From positions 185,757 through 249,756 of the forward strand of contig JAYPUW010000001.1 of assembly GCA_038134285.1 (NCBI GenBank): 64,000 nt of DNA, written 5' to 3'. Position 1 is the stretch's first letter; each line of letters opens with the position of its first letter. Positions 33,744 to 42,911 of this stretch are shown here, in pieces. Made by a program: the position numbers and the translations under genes. Source of the stretch: UBA3478 sp038134285. GTDB taxonomy: Bacteria; Bacteroidota; Bacteroidia; Flavobacteriales; Flavobacteriaceae. The notes beneath the pieces are model-generated. The model saw only the letters and a list, made by a program, of their open reading frames with translations, did no database searches and was not told the DNA's origin.

Positions 33744-35105
33744 TCCCTTTAGCTTGCCAAAGAAATAAGACCTGTAATGGATTTGTTCTTTTAGGCGTAC
33801 CACCTTAACGCGCTTGTCTTCAAGCCCTTTATCAATTTCAAAAATTGAACCTCCTCTGACTCCGATTGCTTTTTGTACTACTTCATCAATCTCCTTAATG
33901 GACGATCTGAGTTTTTTGATACGGCTCTCATAAGAAAGATCCTTCTCGTAAGAATTTTGCAAATAAGGATAATCAATAAAACTTGGAAAAGCTTCTAGGA
34001 TCGACTTTAAAATAAAGAAGTCCTCGCTTGAAAGTTGGGTTTTTATTTCATTTATGCTTTCGTCTATTAGATCCCTTAATGACAAACTAGTGCTTTTTCT
34101 TGAAAAAAAGATTATTAAAGAAATCAGGGCTAGACCAATAATAGATAGGAAGAGGGTATTCGGTTTTTTTAAAGACAAATCAATTTCTTCATATTCCAAT
34201 CCTAACAAATCGTTTTCACTAATAACATTTAAACGAGGCTTAAGTGTTGTTAAATCTATTCCAAGAAGAAAATTATTAGCCCTCTTATTGTATGCTGCTA
34301 TATTGGTAAAATTCTCTAGACGATTTAGGTCGGGCTCTATAAATTTAAACGCCTTGTTTTTAATGATATCTATGGCTATTATCTCATTATCACTATAGAT
34401 TAAAGGGATTCTATATTGATCAAAAATTTTATAATTATCTCTAGAAACCCCTACTCTTTTGAATACAGAAGAAAGTGGTTTAAGGTCGCCGGTTTTTGTT
34501 TCAATTTTTTCTTGAGTGTTAATTTGAAAGATATTTGTGTAGAGTACTCTTTCTTCCAATTCGAATTCATGATTGGCCGATTCCCCCGCTCCAATGTAAA
34601 TAGAGTTGCCTATAGAATCGTATTGAATAATTGCATTGATTCTTGGTTCTACAATATTGTTTTTAGTAGGCAACAATGTCCACTCACGATAGTCTTTTTT
34701 AAAGGCGATTAGTTTATTATTGTATTGGAATTCACCATAACCCCCAAAAGAAAAAATAGTGTCGTTTACATTTATGATTGCTTCACCAAAACGACTTAAA
34801 AACCGATAAGAGTTATCAATTCGGTACAAGGTATCTAAGGTTTCATCGTATTTGTATACCTCACCCCCTCCAACTGATATTAAATATTTTACACTATTTT
34901 CTTTCAATTGTGGTACATACCTTAACCGATAAATGTTAATATTAAATTTGTGTTTCCTCTTCATCCATCTAGCTCCATCTTCGGTATAATAAATACTGTC
35001 ATTAGAGATGATATTGAACCCCATTTTGGATGGGAAAAGAACAGCCTCTCTCTCATTTATTGAGGGTGGGTTAAGCAAAAATAAAATGAGTACTAGTGCT
35101 GTCAT
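33732..35105 (-). CDS. Probable beta-propeller sensor, transmembrane helix and winged-helix-like C-terminus
   Basis: The 457-residue protein has an N-terminal hydrophobic export signal (residues 1-12), a beta-rich part with kelch/propeller-like repeats (about 20-310; SVGGGEVYKYDETLDTLYRI and SFGGYGEFQYNNKLIAF), one membrane helix at about 317-334, and a cytoplasmic tail. The tail (360-438) is helical with an ending (GGSIFEIDKGLEDKRVKVVRL) that looks like a winged helix with beta wing. This would be a membrane-bound one-component regulator; the reading is my inference, and no family name is certain. The gene is much AT-richer than the heme and hflX genes around it. Confidence 0.55.
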   Translation of the reverse strand: MTALVLILFLLNPPSINEREAVLFPSKMGFNIISNDSIYYTEDGARWMKRKHKFNINIYRLRYVPQLKENSVKYLISVGGGEVYKYDETLDTLYRIDNSYRFLSRFGEAIINVNDTIFSFGGYGEFQYNNKLIAFKKDYREWTLLPTKNNIVEPRINAIIQYDSIGNSIYIGAGESANHEFELEERVLYTNIFQINTQEKIETKTGDLKPLSSVFKRVGVSRDNYKIFDQYRIPLIYSDNEIIAIDIIKNKAFKFIEPDLNRLENFTNIAAYNKRANNFLLGIDLTTLKPRLNVISENDLLGLEYEEIDLSLKKPNTLFLSIIGLALISLIIFFSRKSTSLSLRDLIDESINEIKTQLSSEDFFILKSILEAFPSFIDYPYLQNSYEKDLSYESRIKKLRSSIKEIDEVVQKAIGVRGGSIFEIDKGLEDKRVKVVRLKEQIHYRSYFFGKLKGLNK

Positions 35106-35179
35106 AATACAAGAAATATATAATAAATATCCTGTAAAATTTTGATCAATCCTAGTTAAATAAGTTAAGGCCGTAACAA

Positions 35180-36400
35180 ATGCTCGAGAAAAAGAGAACC
35201 GTTTATGAAAGCAGTGTGCTCATCGGAGCAATTCACCGCAATCAGCCTGCTGAAAAGGTTGAAGAGTATCTAGACGAGCTCGAATTTTTGACCTATACCG
35301 CAGGAGGTGAGGTGAAAAAGCGGTTCGTGCAGCGCATTGATCTTCCCAACCCCAAAACGTATCTCGGCTCTGGTAAGATTGAAGAAATCGCACAGTACGT
35401 TGAAGAGCAAGAAATAGGCTCGGTGATCTTTGACGACGAGCTAACTCCTGCCCAGCAAAACAATATAGAGAAACTGCTTCGCTGCAAAATCCTCGACCGC
35501 ACAGGACTCATCTTAGACATCTTCGCACAACGTGCTCAAACCAGTTATGCGCGAACGCAGGTAGAGCTTGCACAATACGAATATTTATTACCCCGACTAA
35601 CCGGACTGTGGACCCACTTAGAGCGACAGCGTGGAGGTATCGGAATGCGCGGTCCTGGGGAGACTGAGATTGAGACTGACCGCAGAATTGTACGAGATCG
35701 CATCGCGCTTCTCAAAAAGAAATTAGAAAAGATCGATCGCCAGATGGAGACCCAGCGGGGCAATCGTGGCGCACTAGTACGTGTGGCACTTGTCGGTTAC
35801 ACCAACGTGGGTAAGTCAACCCTGATGAATGTGATTTCTAAAAGCGAGGTCTTCGCAGAAAACAAGCTGTTTGCTACACTAGATACCACAGTGCGCAAAG
35901 TAGTTCTAGGAAACCTGCCCTTCTTGTTAAGTGATACCGTAGGGTTTATCCGCAAGCTGCCTACCCAGCTGGTAGAAAGTTTCAAGAGCACCCTTGACGA
36001 GGTTCGGGAAGCAGATCTCTTATTGCATGTGGTGGACATATCTCATGGGCAGTTCATGGAACATATCGATGCAGTAAACCAAATTTTGCGTGAAATCGAT
36101 TGTGAAGGAAAGCCAACCGTCATGGTCTTTAATAAAATTGATCAATACACACCAGAGGAGTTTGATGAAGACGATCTACTAGAGGAACGCGATGCGAGAC
36201 ATTACACCCTCGAAGAGTGGCAAAATACGTGGTACAATAAGATAGGCGACAAGGCAATTTTCATATCTGCCATCACCAAAGAAAACTTAGAGCACTTTAA
36301 GAAAAGTGTCTATAAAGCCATCCGTGAAATTCACGTCACACGCTTCCCTTATAACAACTTCTTATACCCTGAACACTTAGATGAATACGGAGATTCTTAA
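35180..36400 (+). CDS. hflX: Ribosome-associated GTPase HflX
   Basis: HflX is a GTPase that binds stalled or stressed ribosomes and helps split them. The 406-residue protein has the N-terminal nucleotide-binding HflX domain (FDDELTPAQQNNIEKLL near residues 78-94; RGGIGMRGPGETEIETDRR near 154-172), then the GTPase domain with G1 GYTNVGKST, G2 TLDTT, G3 DTVGF and G4 NKID. It is a single gene, convergent with the SUF operon, whose last stop codon is two bases away. Confidence 0.93.
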   Translation: MLEKKRTVYESSVLIGAIHRNQPAEKVEEYLDELEFLTYTAGGEVKKRFVQRIDLPNPKTYLGSGKIEEIAQYVEEQEIGSVIFDDELTPAQQNNIEKLLRCKILDRTGLILDIFAQRAQTSYARTQVELAQYEYLLPRLTGLWTHLERQRGGIGMRGPGETEIETDRRIVRDRIALLKKKLEKIDRQMETQRGNRGALVRVALVGYTNVGKSTLMNVISKSEVFAENKLFATLDTTVRKVVLGNLPFLLSDTVGFIRKLPTQLVESFKSTLDEVREADLLLHVVDISHGQFMEHIDAVNQILREIDCEGKPTVMVFNKIDQYTPEEFDEDDLLEERDARHYTLEEWQNTWYNKIGDKAIFISAITKENLEHFKKSVYKAIREIHVTRFPYNNFLYPEHLDEYGDS

Positions 36401-36402
36401 GA

Positions 36403-36906
36403 CTAAAGCGGTACGGCCGAACAAGCCTCTCCGTACATCAGCTTTTTAGCGACCTTTTTTAAGGCCATAGCAGCGCTTACATAGGCCTGGTCTGGCACGG
36501 GTTTTTTTGAGCACCCTGTGAGGATAACTGGGACTTCTTTGTAGATCGAAAAATCAACTTTTGCAAGAGCGCGTTCATAAAGGACCACTTCGAGCTGCTC
36601 AAGATCTCCTACAATTATAGTTTCAGCGATGGGTGATAATGTGGCGGTAACCAATGCGTAGGTCCATTGTGGAAGAATGATGTCGCTACTGCAATGCAGC
36701 GCAATATGCGCTCCTCTATACCTTTCAAAGTCTGCTGTCTTGAGTGCATTACGAAGAGTAGATTCTCTCAGCAATTCTCCCTCTTCGAACCATTGCGCGA
36801 TATCTAAAGCCATACGAGAACCCTCAACGTACAGCTCTTCAAGATCAAATGTCTTCAAGTGGCTGTTCGCCACCCGGTTTACAATGGGTTCTTTAGCGCT
36901 TGACAT
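36403..36906 (-). CDS. DUF2480 family protein, last gene of the SUF operon
   Basis: The 167-residue cytosolic protein matches DUF2480, a family restricted to Bacteroidota and repeatedly placed at the end of their SUF operons. Conserved pieces visible are the NRVANSHLKTFDLEEL opening (about residues 9-24), the WFEEGELLRESTLRNALK segment and an AYVSAAMALKKVAKKLMYGEAC C-terminus. No fold or activity is known. Position two bases after the DUF59 gene argues for a role in Fe-S cluster assembly or repair. Confidence 0.85.
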   Translation of the reverse strand: MSSAKEPIVNRVANSHLKTFDLEELYVEGSRMALDIAQWFEEGELLRESTLRNALKTADFERYRGAHIALHCSSDIILPQWTYALVTATLSPIAETIIVGDLEQLEVVLYERALAKVDFSIYKEVPVILTGCSKKPVPDQAYVSAAMALKKVAKKLMYGEACSAVPL

Positions 36907-36908
36907 GA

Positions 36909-37232
36909 CTACAGCAATCCGAGCTCTAATTTGGCTTCTTCACTCATTAGGTCCTGTGTCCATGGCGGATCGAAGGTGATCTCTACCTCAACGTCTTTAA
37001 TCTCGTCTATCGATTTTACCTTCTCTTCGACCTCAACAGGTAGGGTTTCGGCCACCGGACAGTTCGGAGAAGTAAGTGTCATCAAAATGCGCACCTCATT
37101 GTCTTCATTGACGAGCACGTCGTAAATCAATCCAAGTTCGTAGATGTCAACAGGAATCTCGGGGTCAAAGATGGTTTTTAGCACCTTCACAATTTTTTCT
37201 CCTAAGGCTGAAGTGTCTTGTGTTTCACTCAT
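36909..37232 (-). CDS. DUF59/MIP18-like Fe-S assembly protein (SufT-like)
   Basis: The 107-residue protein belongs to the MIP18/DUF59 family, which helps mature Fe-S proteins. Signatures are FDPEIPVDIYELGLIYDV near residues 17-34, LMTLTSPNCPVAETLP near 50-65 with the conserved cysteine, and EVEITFDPPWTQDLMSEEAK near 82-101. It follows sufE by two bases, and DUF2480 follows after two more, so it is a full member of the SUF operon. Confidence 0.9.
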   Translation of the reverse strand: MSETQDTSALGEKIVKVLKTIFDPEIPVDIYELGLIYDVLVNEDNEVRILMTLTSPNCPVAETLPVEVEEKVKSIDEIKDVEVEITFDPPWTQDLMSEEAKLELGLL

Positions 37233-37234
37233 GG

Positions 37235-37672
37235 CTACTCTTCAATTTGGGTTTGATAGGCAACGGCATATAGCCTGATTTGTTTGATCATGCTTACGAG
37301 CCCGTTAGCACGGGTCGGAGACAAGTGTTCTTTGAGTCCGATCTTGTCTATGAAATATAGATCGGCGTCAAGGATGTCTTTAGGGTGTTGTCCGCTAAAT
37401 ACCCGCAGCAGTAAAGCAATGATTCCTTTGGTAATGATGGCATCACTATCTGCGGTGAAATCAATCGTATTGTTTTTAAGTTCAGCAAACACCCATACCT
37501 TGCTTTGACAGCCTTTGATGGTGTATTCGTCTGTCTTGTACTGTTCGTCTATCAGCTGCAAAGACTTACCAAGCTCGATCATGTATTCATAGCGCTGCAT
37601 CCAATCATCGAACATGCTAAATTCGTCTATGATTTCATCTTGAATGTCGTTTATCGATCGATATTGGCTCAT
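37235..37672 (-). CDS. sufE: Cysteine desulfuration protein SufE
   Basis: SufE takes persulfide sulfur from SufS and passes it to the SufBCD scaffold. The 145-residue protein carries its acceptor cysteine C55 in YTIKGCQSKVW, as well as the LSPTRANGLVSMIKQIR C-terminal helix. It starts 11 bases after the sufS stop. The order sufB-C-D-S-E is the usual one, so pathway assignment is firm. Confidence 0.93.
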   Translation of the reverse strand: MSQYRSINDIQDEIIDEFSMFDDWMQRYEYMIELGKSLQLIDEQYKTDEYTIKGCQSKVWVFAELKNNTIDFTADSDAIITKGIIALLLRVFSGQHPKDILDADLYFIDKIGLKEHLSPTRANGLVSMIKQIRLYAVAYQTQIEE

Positions 37673-37683
37673 GAATTCGTCAA

Positions 37684-38910
37684 TTATTGCAGCATGCTTA
37701 CGGCTTTTTTGACCGCCTCTGCTAAGCTATCAATTTCTTCTTTGGTATTGTAAAAGGCAAAGCTTGCTCTTACCGTTCCTGGTATTTGAAAATGGTGCAT
37801 CACCGGCTGAGCGCAATGGTGTCCGGTTCGGACAGCTACTCCGAGTTTATCCAAAATTGCCCCGATGTCATAAGGATGTATACTACCTACATTAAATGAG
37901 ATTACTGAAGCCTTGTTCTCAGCCTCTCCGATAATGCGCAGCCCTTCAATCTGTTTCAGTTTCTCAGTGGCATAGACCAAAAGCTCGTGTTCGTATGCCG
38001 CGATTTGCTCGAAGCCTATAGCGTTCATATAGTCAATGGCCGCCCCAAAGGCGATACCCCCAGCAATATTTGGAGTTCCTGCTTCAAACTTGTGAGGAAG
38101 TCCAGCATAGGTCGTCTTCTCAAAGCTGACTTCAGCGATCATCTCTCCTCCGCCTTGGTAGGGCGGAAGCTTTTCAAGCCAATCGAGCTTTCCGTAGAGC
38201 AATCCGACTCCAGTTGGTCCGCAAACCTTGTGAGCAGAAATCGTATAAAAATCAACATCTAGCTTTTGCACATCCGCCTTAAAGTGAGGCGCGGCTTGAG
38301 CGCCGTCAATCAATACGGCTGCGCCAAAAGCATGTGCTTTATTGATAATCTCTTCAATCGGGTTTATTGAACCTAAAGCGTTTGAAACGTGGTTACAAAA
38401 GACAAGTTTGGTCTTTGAATTTAAGAGCTTGTCGAAGGCCTCCATATTAAGCTCTCCACGCTCATTCATCGGAACAACCTTCAGGGTTGAGCCCGTTTTC
38501 TCGCATAGCATTTGCCAAGGGACTATGTTCGAATGGTGTTCCATTTCAGAGACCATAAGCTCATCGTCTGGCCCCAGCAATGCCTGAAAACCATTCGCAA
38601 CCAGATTGATCGAATGGGTGGTACCCGATGTAAATATGATTTCTGAAGCTTCTTTCGCATTCAAATGTGCCCTCAAGATTTCTCTAGCCTTTTCGTAGGC
38701 ATCCGTAGCCTCTTGTGAGAGCGTATGAACTCCACGATGTATGTTGGCATTGTAGCGCGAATAGTAGTCTACTATAACGTCAATGACCTGCTTTGGAGTC
38801 TGAGAAGTAGCGGCATTGTCAAAATAGACCAACGGTCTTCCGTTGACCTCGCGATGCAGAATCGGAAAGTCTTTACGGATAGCCTGAACATCGAAGGTCG
38901 TGTTGGTCAT
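37684..38910 (-). CDS. sufS: Cysteine desulfurase SufS
   Basis: SufS removes sulfur from cysteine with pyridoxal phosphate. The 408-residue enzyme has YFDNAATSQTPKQV near residues 29-42, the NIHRGVHTLSQEATDAYE block, the PLP lysine K228 in TISAHKVCGPTG, and the active-site loop VRTGHHCAQPVMHHF near residue 360, with the catalytic cysteine. It belongs to the group II desulfurases that work with SufE, which is the next gene. It starts 9 bases after sufD. Confidence 0.95.
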   Translation of the reverse strand: MTNTTFDVQAIRKDFPILHREVNGRPLVYFDNAATSQTPKQVIDVIVDYYSRYNANIHRGVHTLSQEATDAYEKAREILRAHLNAKEASEIIFTSGTTHSINLVANGFQALLGPDDELMVSEMEHHSNIVPWQMLCEKTGSTLKVVPMNERGELNMEAFDKLLNSKTKLVFCNHVSNALGSINPIEEIINKAHAFGAAVLIDGAQAAPHFKADVQKLDVDFYTISAHKVCGPTGVGLLYGKLDWLEKLPPYQGGGEMIAEVSFEKTTYAGLPHKFEAGTPNIAGGIAFGAAIDYMNAIGFEQIAAYEHELLVYATEKLKQIEGLRIIGEAENKASVISFNVGSIHPYDIGAILDKLGVAVRTGHHCAQPVMHHFQIPGTVRASFAFYNTKEEIDSLAEAVKKAVSMLQ

Positions 38911-38919
38911 AAGTAACTT

Positions 38920-40236
38920 TTAAAGGTCGAATCCTAATCGAACGCCAAGCTTGTCTGCGATGACTTGCTTCACACGGCGCTCTAAAGCATTGTTTTTCAC
39001 CGACTCGAGAACGTTGTTCGCAAAGGCATACATCAACAACGCACGAGACTCTTTCTCTGGAATCCCTCTTGATCTCAGGTAAAACAGGGCGTCTTGGTCA
39101 AGTTGACCAATGGTACATCCGTGCGAACAGCGCACATCGTCTGCAAAGATCTCAAGCTGGGGTTTGGTGTTGATCGTCGCCTTGTCATTGATCAATAGGT
39201 TGTTGTTCTGCTGAAAGGCATTGATTTTTTGCGCAATCTGATCGACAATAATCTTTCCGTTGAATACGGCGACAGAACGATCGTCGTATACTCCCTTGTA
39301 ATCTTGGTGGCTCTCGCAATTCGGCTGAGCGTGATGCACCAAAGTGTAATGATCGATATGCTGACGCTCCGATGCCAAGGTAACCCCTTTCAACACAGAG
39401 TTACAGTGCTCTCCATTTTGATAGAAATTCAGGTTGTTTCGAACCAGTTTGTTTCCGAAAGACAAGGTATGTACGCGCACTTCACTGCCTTCTCTTTGGT
39501 CGATATAGGTGTTGTCAACTAGCGATGCGGTGAGTTGGTCGTTTTGAAACTTATAGTAATCTAGAATGGCATTCTTGCCTGCATAAATCTCAGTAACCGA
39601 ATTCGTGAAGGCCTCAATCGGTGCAAGCGCTTGATGGCGCTCTATGATTTGAGCTTCTGTTCCTTCTTCTAAGACGATGAGGTTTCTTGGCTGTAGCAAA
39701 ATCTGAGGGGTCGCCCCTGTCGCGAAATGCACAATTTCAATGGGCTTTAGCGGAGCCTTACCTTTAGGAATAAAAATATAGGCACCTTCGTTCGCAAACG
39801 AGGTGTTGAGGTTGGTGAGGGCGTCTTTTTGATTCGCCAGCTTATTGAAATACGTGTCTATTACCTTCTTGTATTTCGGCTTTTCAATTGCTGCGCTAAA
39901 CAAGCAAACGTCTACTCCATCGTGGGTGGTTTCTGATAGAAATGAACTGTATTGCCCGTCTACAAAGACAATCTTGAAGGTCTCTATTTCATGTAAAAAA
40001 TACTGACGAATATTGGCGTATTCAATAGGATGCTTAGCCTTAGGAAAAATGCTGTAGTCTGTTGCCAACAGGTCTTGTAAGGAGGTATACTTCCACGCCT
40101 CAAGCTTCTTGTTTGGAAACCCCTGCTTCTCAAAACGCTTCAGTGCTTCAGTGCGAATTTCGTGGACCGGATCGTTCACATTGACCTGGTCTTCAAAGGC
40201 AATGAAAGACGATAAGAGCTTATCTGTTAGATCCAT
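38920..40236 (-). CDS. sufD: Fe-S assembly scaffold subunit SufD
   Basis: The 438-residue SufD pairs with SufB and SufC in the cluster-building scaffold. It has the EAWKYTSLQDLL opening near residues 42-53, a central right-handed beta helix, and the family's C-terminal DVRCSHGCTIGQLDQDALFYLRSRG region (landmark near 375-399), followed by a helical end. It is between sufC and sufS with short gaps of two and nine bases. Confidence 0.94.
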   Translation of the reverse strand: MDLTDKLLSSFIAFEDQVNVNDPVHEIRTEALKRFEKQGFPNKKLEAWKYTSLQDLLATDYSIFPKAKHPIEYANIRQYFLHEIETFKIVFVDGQYSSFLSETTHDGVDVCLFSAAIEKPKYKKVIDTYFNKLANQKDALTNLNTSFANEGAYIFIPKGKAPLKPIEIVHFATGATPQILLQPRNLIVLEEGTEAQIIERHQALAPIEAFTNSVTEIYAGKNAILDYYKFQNDQLTASLVDNTYIDQREGSEVRVHTLSFGNKLVRNNLNFYQNGEHCNSVLKGVTLASERQHIDHYTLVHHAQPNCESHQDYKGVYDDRSVAVFNGKIIVDQIAQKINAFQQNNNLLINDKATINTKPQLEIFADDVRCSHGCTIGQLDQDALFYLRSRGIPEKESRALLMYAFANNVLESVKNNALERRVKQVIADKLGVRLGFDL

Positions 40237-40238
40237 AA

Positions 40239-40988
40239 TTAGTCGTTTTCTGCTTTGATCCAGTCGTATCCTTTTTCTTCTAGCTCTTTTGCCAGCTCTT
40301 TGGTTCCGGATTTCACTATGCGACCATTGTACAACACGTGAACGTAATCTGGAACGATATAATTCAACAGGCGCTGATAGTGGGTGATGACCACAATAGC
40401 GTTGTCTTTGTTTCTCAGTTTGTTGACACCATTTGCAACGATGCGAAGGGCATCGATATCCAGACCGGAATCGGTCTCATCGAGAATGGCAAGCTTTGGC
40501 TCAAGCATCGCCATTTGAAAAATTTCGTTACGCTTCTTTTCTCCTCCCGAGAACCCTTCGTTCAAAGAGCGCGATAAAAATTTGCGATCAATTTCGAGCA
40601 GCGCAGATTTCTCTCGAATTTTAGAGAGCATCTCGTTAGCGGGCATCTCTTCAAGGCCTCTAGCCTTGCGAGATTCATTGATTGAAGCCTTGATAAAGTT
40701 CGTTACCGTGACTCCGGGTATTTCAACAGGGTATTGAAACGAAAGAAAAACGCCTGCGTGGGCGCGCTCTTCTGGTTCAAGGTCAAGTAAGTCTTGTTGG
40801 TCTAAGCTCACCTTCCCGTCTGTCACCTCGAAATCTTCACGACCCGCAATGACTGATGCCAAGGTGCTTTTTCCTGAACCGTTCGGACCCATTATAGCGT
40901 GTACCTCTCCGGGCTTCACGTCTAGGCTAATTCCTTTTAATATTTCTTTTTCTTCAACTCTTGCGTGAAGGTTTTCAATGTGCAACAT
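40239..40988 (-). CDS. sufC: Fe-S assembly ATPase SufC
   Basis: SufC is the ABC-type ATPase of the SufBCD scaffold. It shows Walker A GPNGSGKST, the signature LNEGFSGGEKKRNEI, Walker B LAILDETDSGLD and the H-loop IVVITHYQRLL. I place the start at the ATG 40988 (MLHIENLH); the longer form begins at a TTG two codons upstream. The protein is about 249 residues. It follows sufB after 13 bases and precedes sufD by two. Confidence 0.95.
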   Translation of the reverse strand: MLHIENLHARVEEKEILKGISLDVKPGEVHAIMGPNGSGKSTLASVIAGREDFEVTDGKVSLDQQDLLDLEPEERAHAGVFLSFQYPVEIPGVTVTNFIKASINESRKARGLEEMPANEMLSKIREKSALLEIDRKFLSRSLNEGFSGGEKKRNEIFQMAMLEPKLAILDETDSGLDIDALRIVANGVNKLRNKDNAIVVITHYQRLLNYIVPDYVHVLYNGRIVKSGTKELAKELEEKGYDWIKAEND

Positions 40989-41001
40989 GGTCAATCTTAG
41001 T

Positions 41002-42447
41002 TTATCCTACTGAGCCTTCAAGGCTGATTTCTAACAATTTTTGGGCCTCTACGGCAAACTCCATCGGCAGCTTGTTCAGCACCTCTTTGCTGAACCCGTT
41101 TACAATCAAGGCGATGGCCTTTTCGGTGTCTATTCCGCGTTGATTGCAATAGAAGATCTGATCTTCTCCAATTTTACTTGTGGTCGCCTCGTGCTCGACT
41201 TGGGCCGACTTGTTTTTGGCCTCGATATAAGGGAAAGTGTGTGCGCCACATTGATTTCCCATGAGTAACGAGTCACACTGTGAGAAGTTTCTAGCGTTAT
41301 CTGCTCTTGATTGTATTTGAACCAATCCACGGTAACTGTTTTGAGAGCGTCCGGCAGAGATTCCTTTTGATATAATCGTGCTTCTGGTGTTCTTTCCGAG
41401 ATGAACCATTTTGGTTCCGGTATCGGCTTGCTGGTAGTTATTGGTCACCGCTATCGAGTAAAACTCTCCGATAGAGTTGTCTCCTTTTAAGACACAAGAC
41501 GGATACTTCCAGGTAACCGCAGAGCCCGTTTCAACTTGTGTCCAAGAAATTTTAGCGTTTCGCTCGCAAAGCCCCCTCTTGGTTACAAAATTGTAGACCC
41601 CTCCTTTTCCTTCTTTGTCTCCTGGGTACCAGTTTTGAACCGTGGAGTATTTAATTTCAGAGTCGTCTAATGCGATTAGCTCTACAACCGCCGCGTGCAA
41701 TTGGTTTTCGTCGCGAGAAGGAGCGGTACAGCCTTCTAAATAACTCACGTAACTCCCTTGATCAGCAATCACCAAGGTGCGCTCGAACTGTCCGGTACCA
41801 GCTTGGTTAATTCTGAAGTAGGTCGAAAGCTCCATCGGACATTTCACCCCTCTCGGAATATAGCAGAAGCTTCCGTCTGAGAACACCGCAGAGTTTAAAG
41901 CCGCATAAAAATTATCTCTTGGCGGAACCACAGAGCCAATGTATTTTTTCACGAGCTCAGGATGTTCTTTAATGGCTTCAGAAATCGAACAGAAAATGAT
42001 TCCTTTTTCGGCCAACGTCTTTTTAAAAGTCGTGGCTACAGAAACCGAATCCATCACTACGTCTACTGCTACGCCCGCCAGTTTTTTTTGCTCATCGAGC
42101 GAGATCCCGAGGCGCTTGAAAGTGTCTAAAAGCTCAGGGTCTATCTCATCAAGGCTGTCGTATTTTGGCTTTTTGTTCGGTGCAGAATAGTACGAGATAT
42201 CTTGAAAATCTGGCTTAGCGTAATGCACATTAGCCCATTCAGGCTCGATCATTTTTTGCCATTGTTTGAAGGCCTCTAGACGCCAATCGGTCATCCATTT
42301 TGGCTCTTCTTTCTTTTCAGAGATTGCACGAACAATTTCCTCGTTGAGCCCCTTTGGAAAAGTTTCAGATTCTATATCGGTGTAAAATCCGTACGCATAT
42401 TCCTTGGTCTCTAACTCTTTCTTTAATTCTTCTTCTGTATAGGCCAT
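41002..42447 (-). CDS. sufB: Fe-S assembly scaffold subunit SufB
   Basis: The 481-residue SufB is the core scaffold on which the cluster is built. It has the FKRLGISLDEQKKLAGVAVD block near residues 110-129, the long beta-helix core with GSYVSYLEGCTAPSRDENQLHA near 236-257, and the C-terminal ATTSKIGEDQIFYCNQRGID near 424-443. It starts 20 bases after the A-type carrier gene. Confidence 0.95.
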   Translation of the reverse strand: MAYTEEELKKELETKEYAYGFYTDIESETFPKGLNEEIVRAISEKKEEPKWMTDWRLEAFKQWQKMIEPEWANVHYAKPDFQDISYYSAPNKKPKYDSLDEIDPELLDTFKRLGISLDEQKKLAGVAVDVVMDSVSVATTFKKTLAEKGIIFCSISEAIKEHPELVKKYIGSVVPPRDNFYAALNSAVFSDGSFCYIPRGVKCPMELSTYFRINQAGTGQFERTLVIADQGSYVSYLEGCTAPSRDENQLHAAVVELIALDDSEIKYSTVQNWYPGDKEGKGGVYNFVTKRGLCERNAKISWTQVETGSAVTWKYPSCVLKGDNSIGEFYSIAVTNNYQQADTGTKMVHLGKNTRSTIISKGISAGRSQNSYRGLVQIQSRADNARNFSQCDSLLMGNQCGAHTFPYIEAKNKSAQVEHEATTSKIGEDQIFYCNQRGIDTEKAIALIVNGFSKEVLNKLPMEFAVEAQKLLEISLEGSVG

Positions 42448-42467
42448 AGCGTTTTTTTAGGGACTGG

Positions 42468-42797
42468 TTAGAGCGAAAAGCTCTCGCCACATCCGCAGGT
42501 TCGCTGTGCGTTTGGATTGTTGAACACAAATCCTTTGCCGTTTAATCCGCCCGAATACTCTAGGGTAGTGCCTACCAAATAGAGAAAACTCTTTTTGTCA
42601 ACGGCAATGCGCACATCGTTGTCTTCGAATACTTTATCGCTCTCATCGAGCGAATTGTCAAACTTGAGTTCATAGGTAAGGCCACTGCATCCACCGCTTT
42701 TCACCCCAACTCTCACAAAGTCGGTAGCGGCATCAAACCCTTCTTCAGTCATTAGGGTTCGAACTTTATCGCGAGCCGAAATAGCAACTTTGATCAT
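42468..42797 (-). CDS. A-type Fe-S carrier (IscA/SufA/HesB family)
   Basis: This 109-residue protein accepts and delivers Fe-S clusters. It has the three family cysteines: C37 in GVKSGGCSGLTYEL and C101/C103 in QRTCGCGESF. I choose the ATG at 42797 (MIKVAISARDKVR), not the frame opening at 42863, because a TATCTTTG promoter box lies between them and family members begin here. It leads the SUF operon. Confidence 0.93.
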   Translation of the reverse strand: MIKVAISARDKVRTLMTEEGFDAATDFVRVGVKSGGCSGLTYELKFDNSLDESDKVFEDNDVRIAVDKKSFLYLVGTTLEYSGGLNGKGFVFNNPNAQRTCGCGESFSL

Positions 42798-42820
42798 AAA
42801 ATTTGATTTTTTCGTCACTG

Positions 42821-42828
42821 CAAAGATA
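42821..42828 (-). promoter_or_regulatory. TATCTTTG -7 box of the SUF operon
   Basis: On the minus strand the sequence is TATCTTTGC, matching TAnnTTTG, 23 bases upstream of the start of the A-type carrier gene. No clear TTG is found at the usual -33 distance, which may mean regulator dependence. Confidence 0.55.
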
Positions 42829-42886
42829 AACCAAAGCCCCGTTTTTTCACAGGTTTTGAACAAAACGGCTGCATTATTTAATGTGG

Positions 42887-42894
42887 TATTTTTG
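42887..42894 (+). promoter_or_regulatory. TATTTTTG -7 box before thiL
   Basis: TATTTTTG matches TAnnTTTG and lies 17 bases before the thiL ATG at 42912. It is back to back with the SUF operon box. No riboswitch-like leader fits in the space. Confidence 0.45.
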
Positions 42895-42911
42895 CGTCAA
42901 GTTTTGCCCAA

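Noticed and set aside
42798..42863. Longer A-type carrier starting at 42863
   Set aside because: The extension has no family similarity and covers the SUF promoter box.
42864..42911. TPP riboswitch before thiL
   Set aside because: The leader is too short and lacks the conserved TPP-aptamer sequences.
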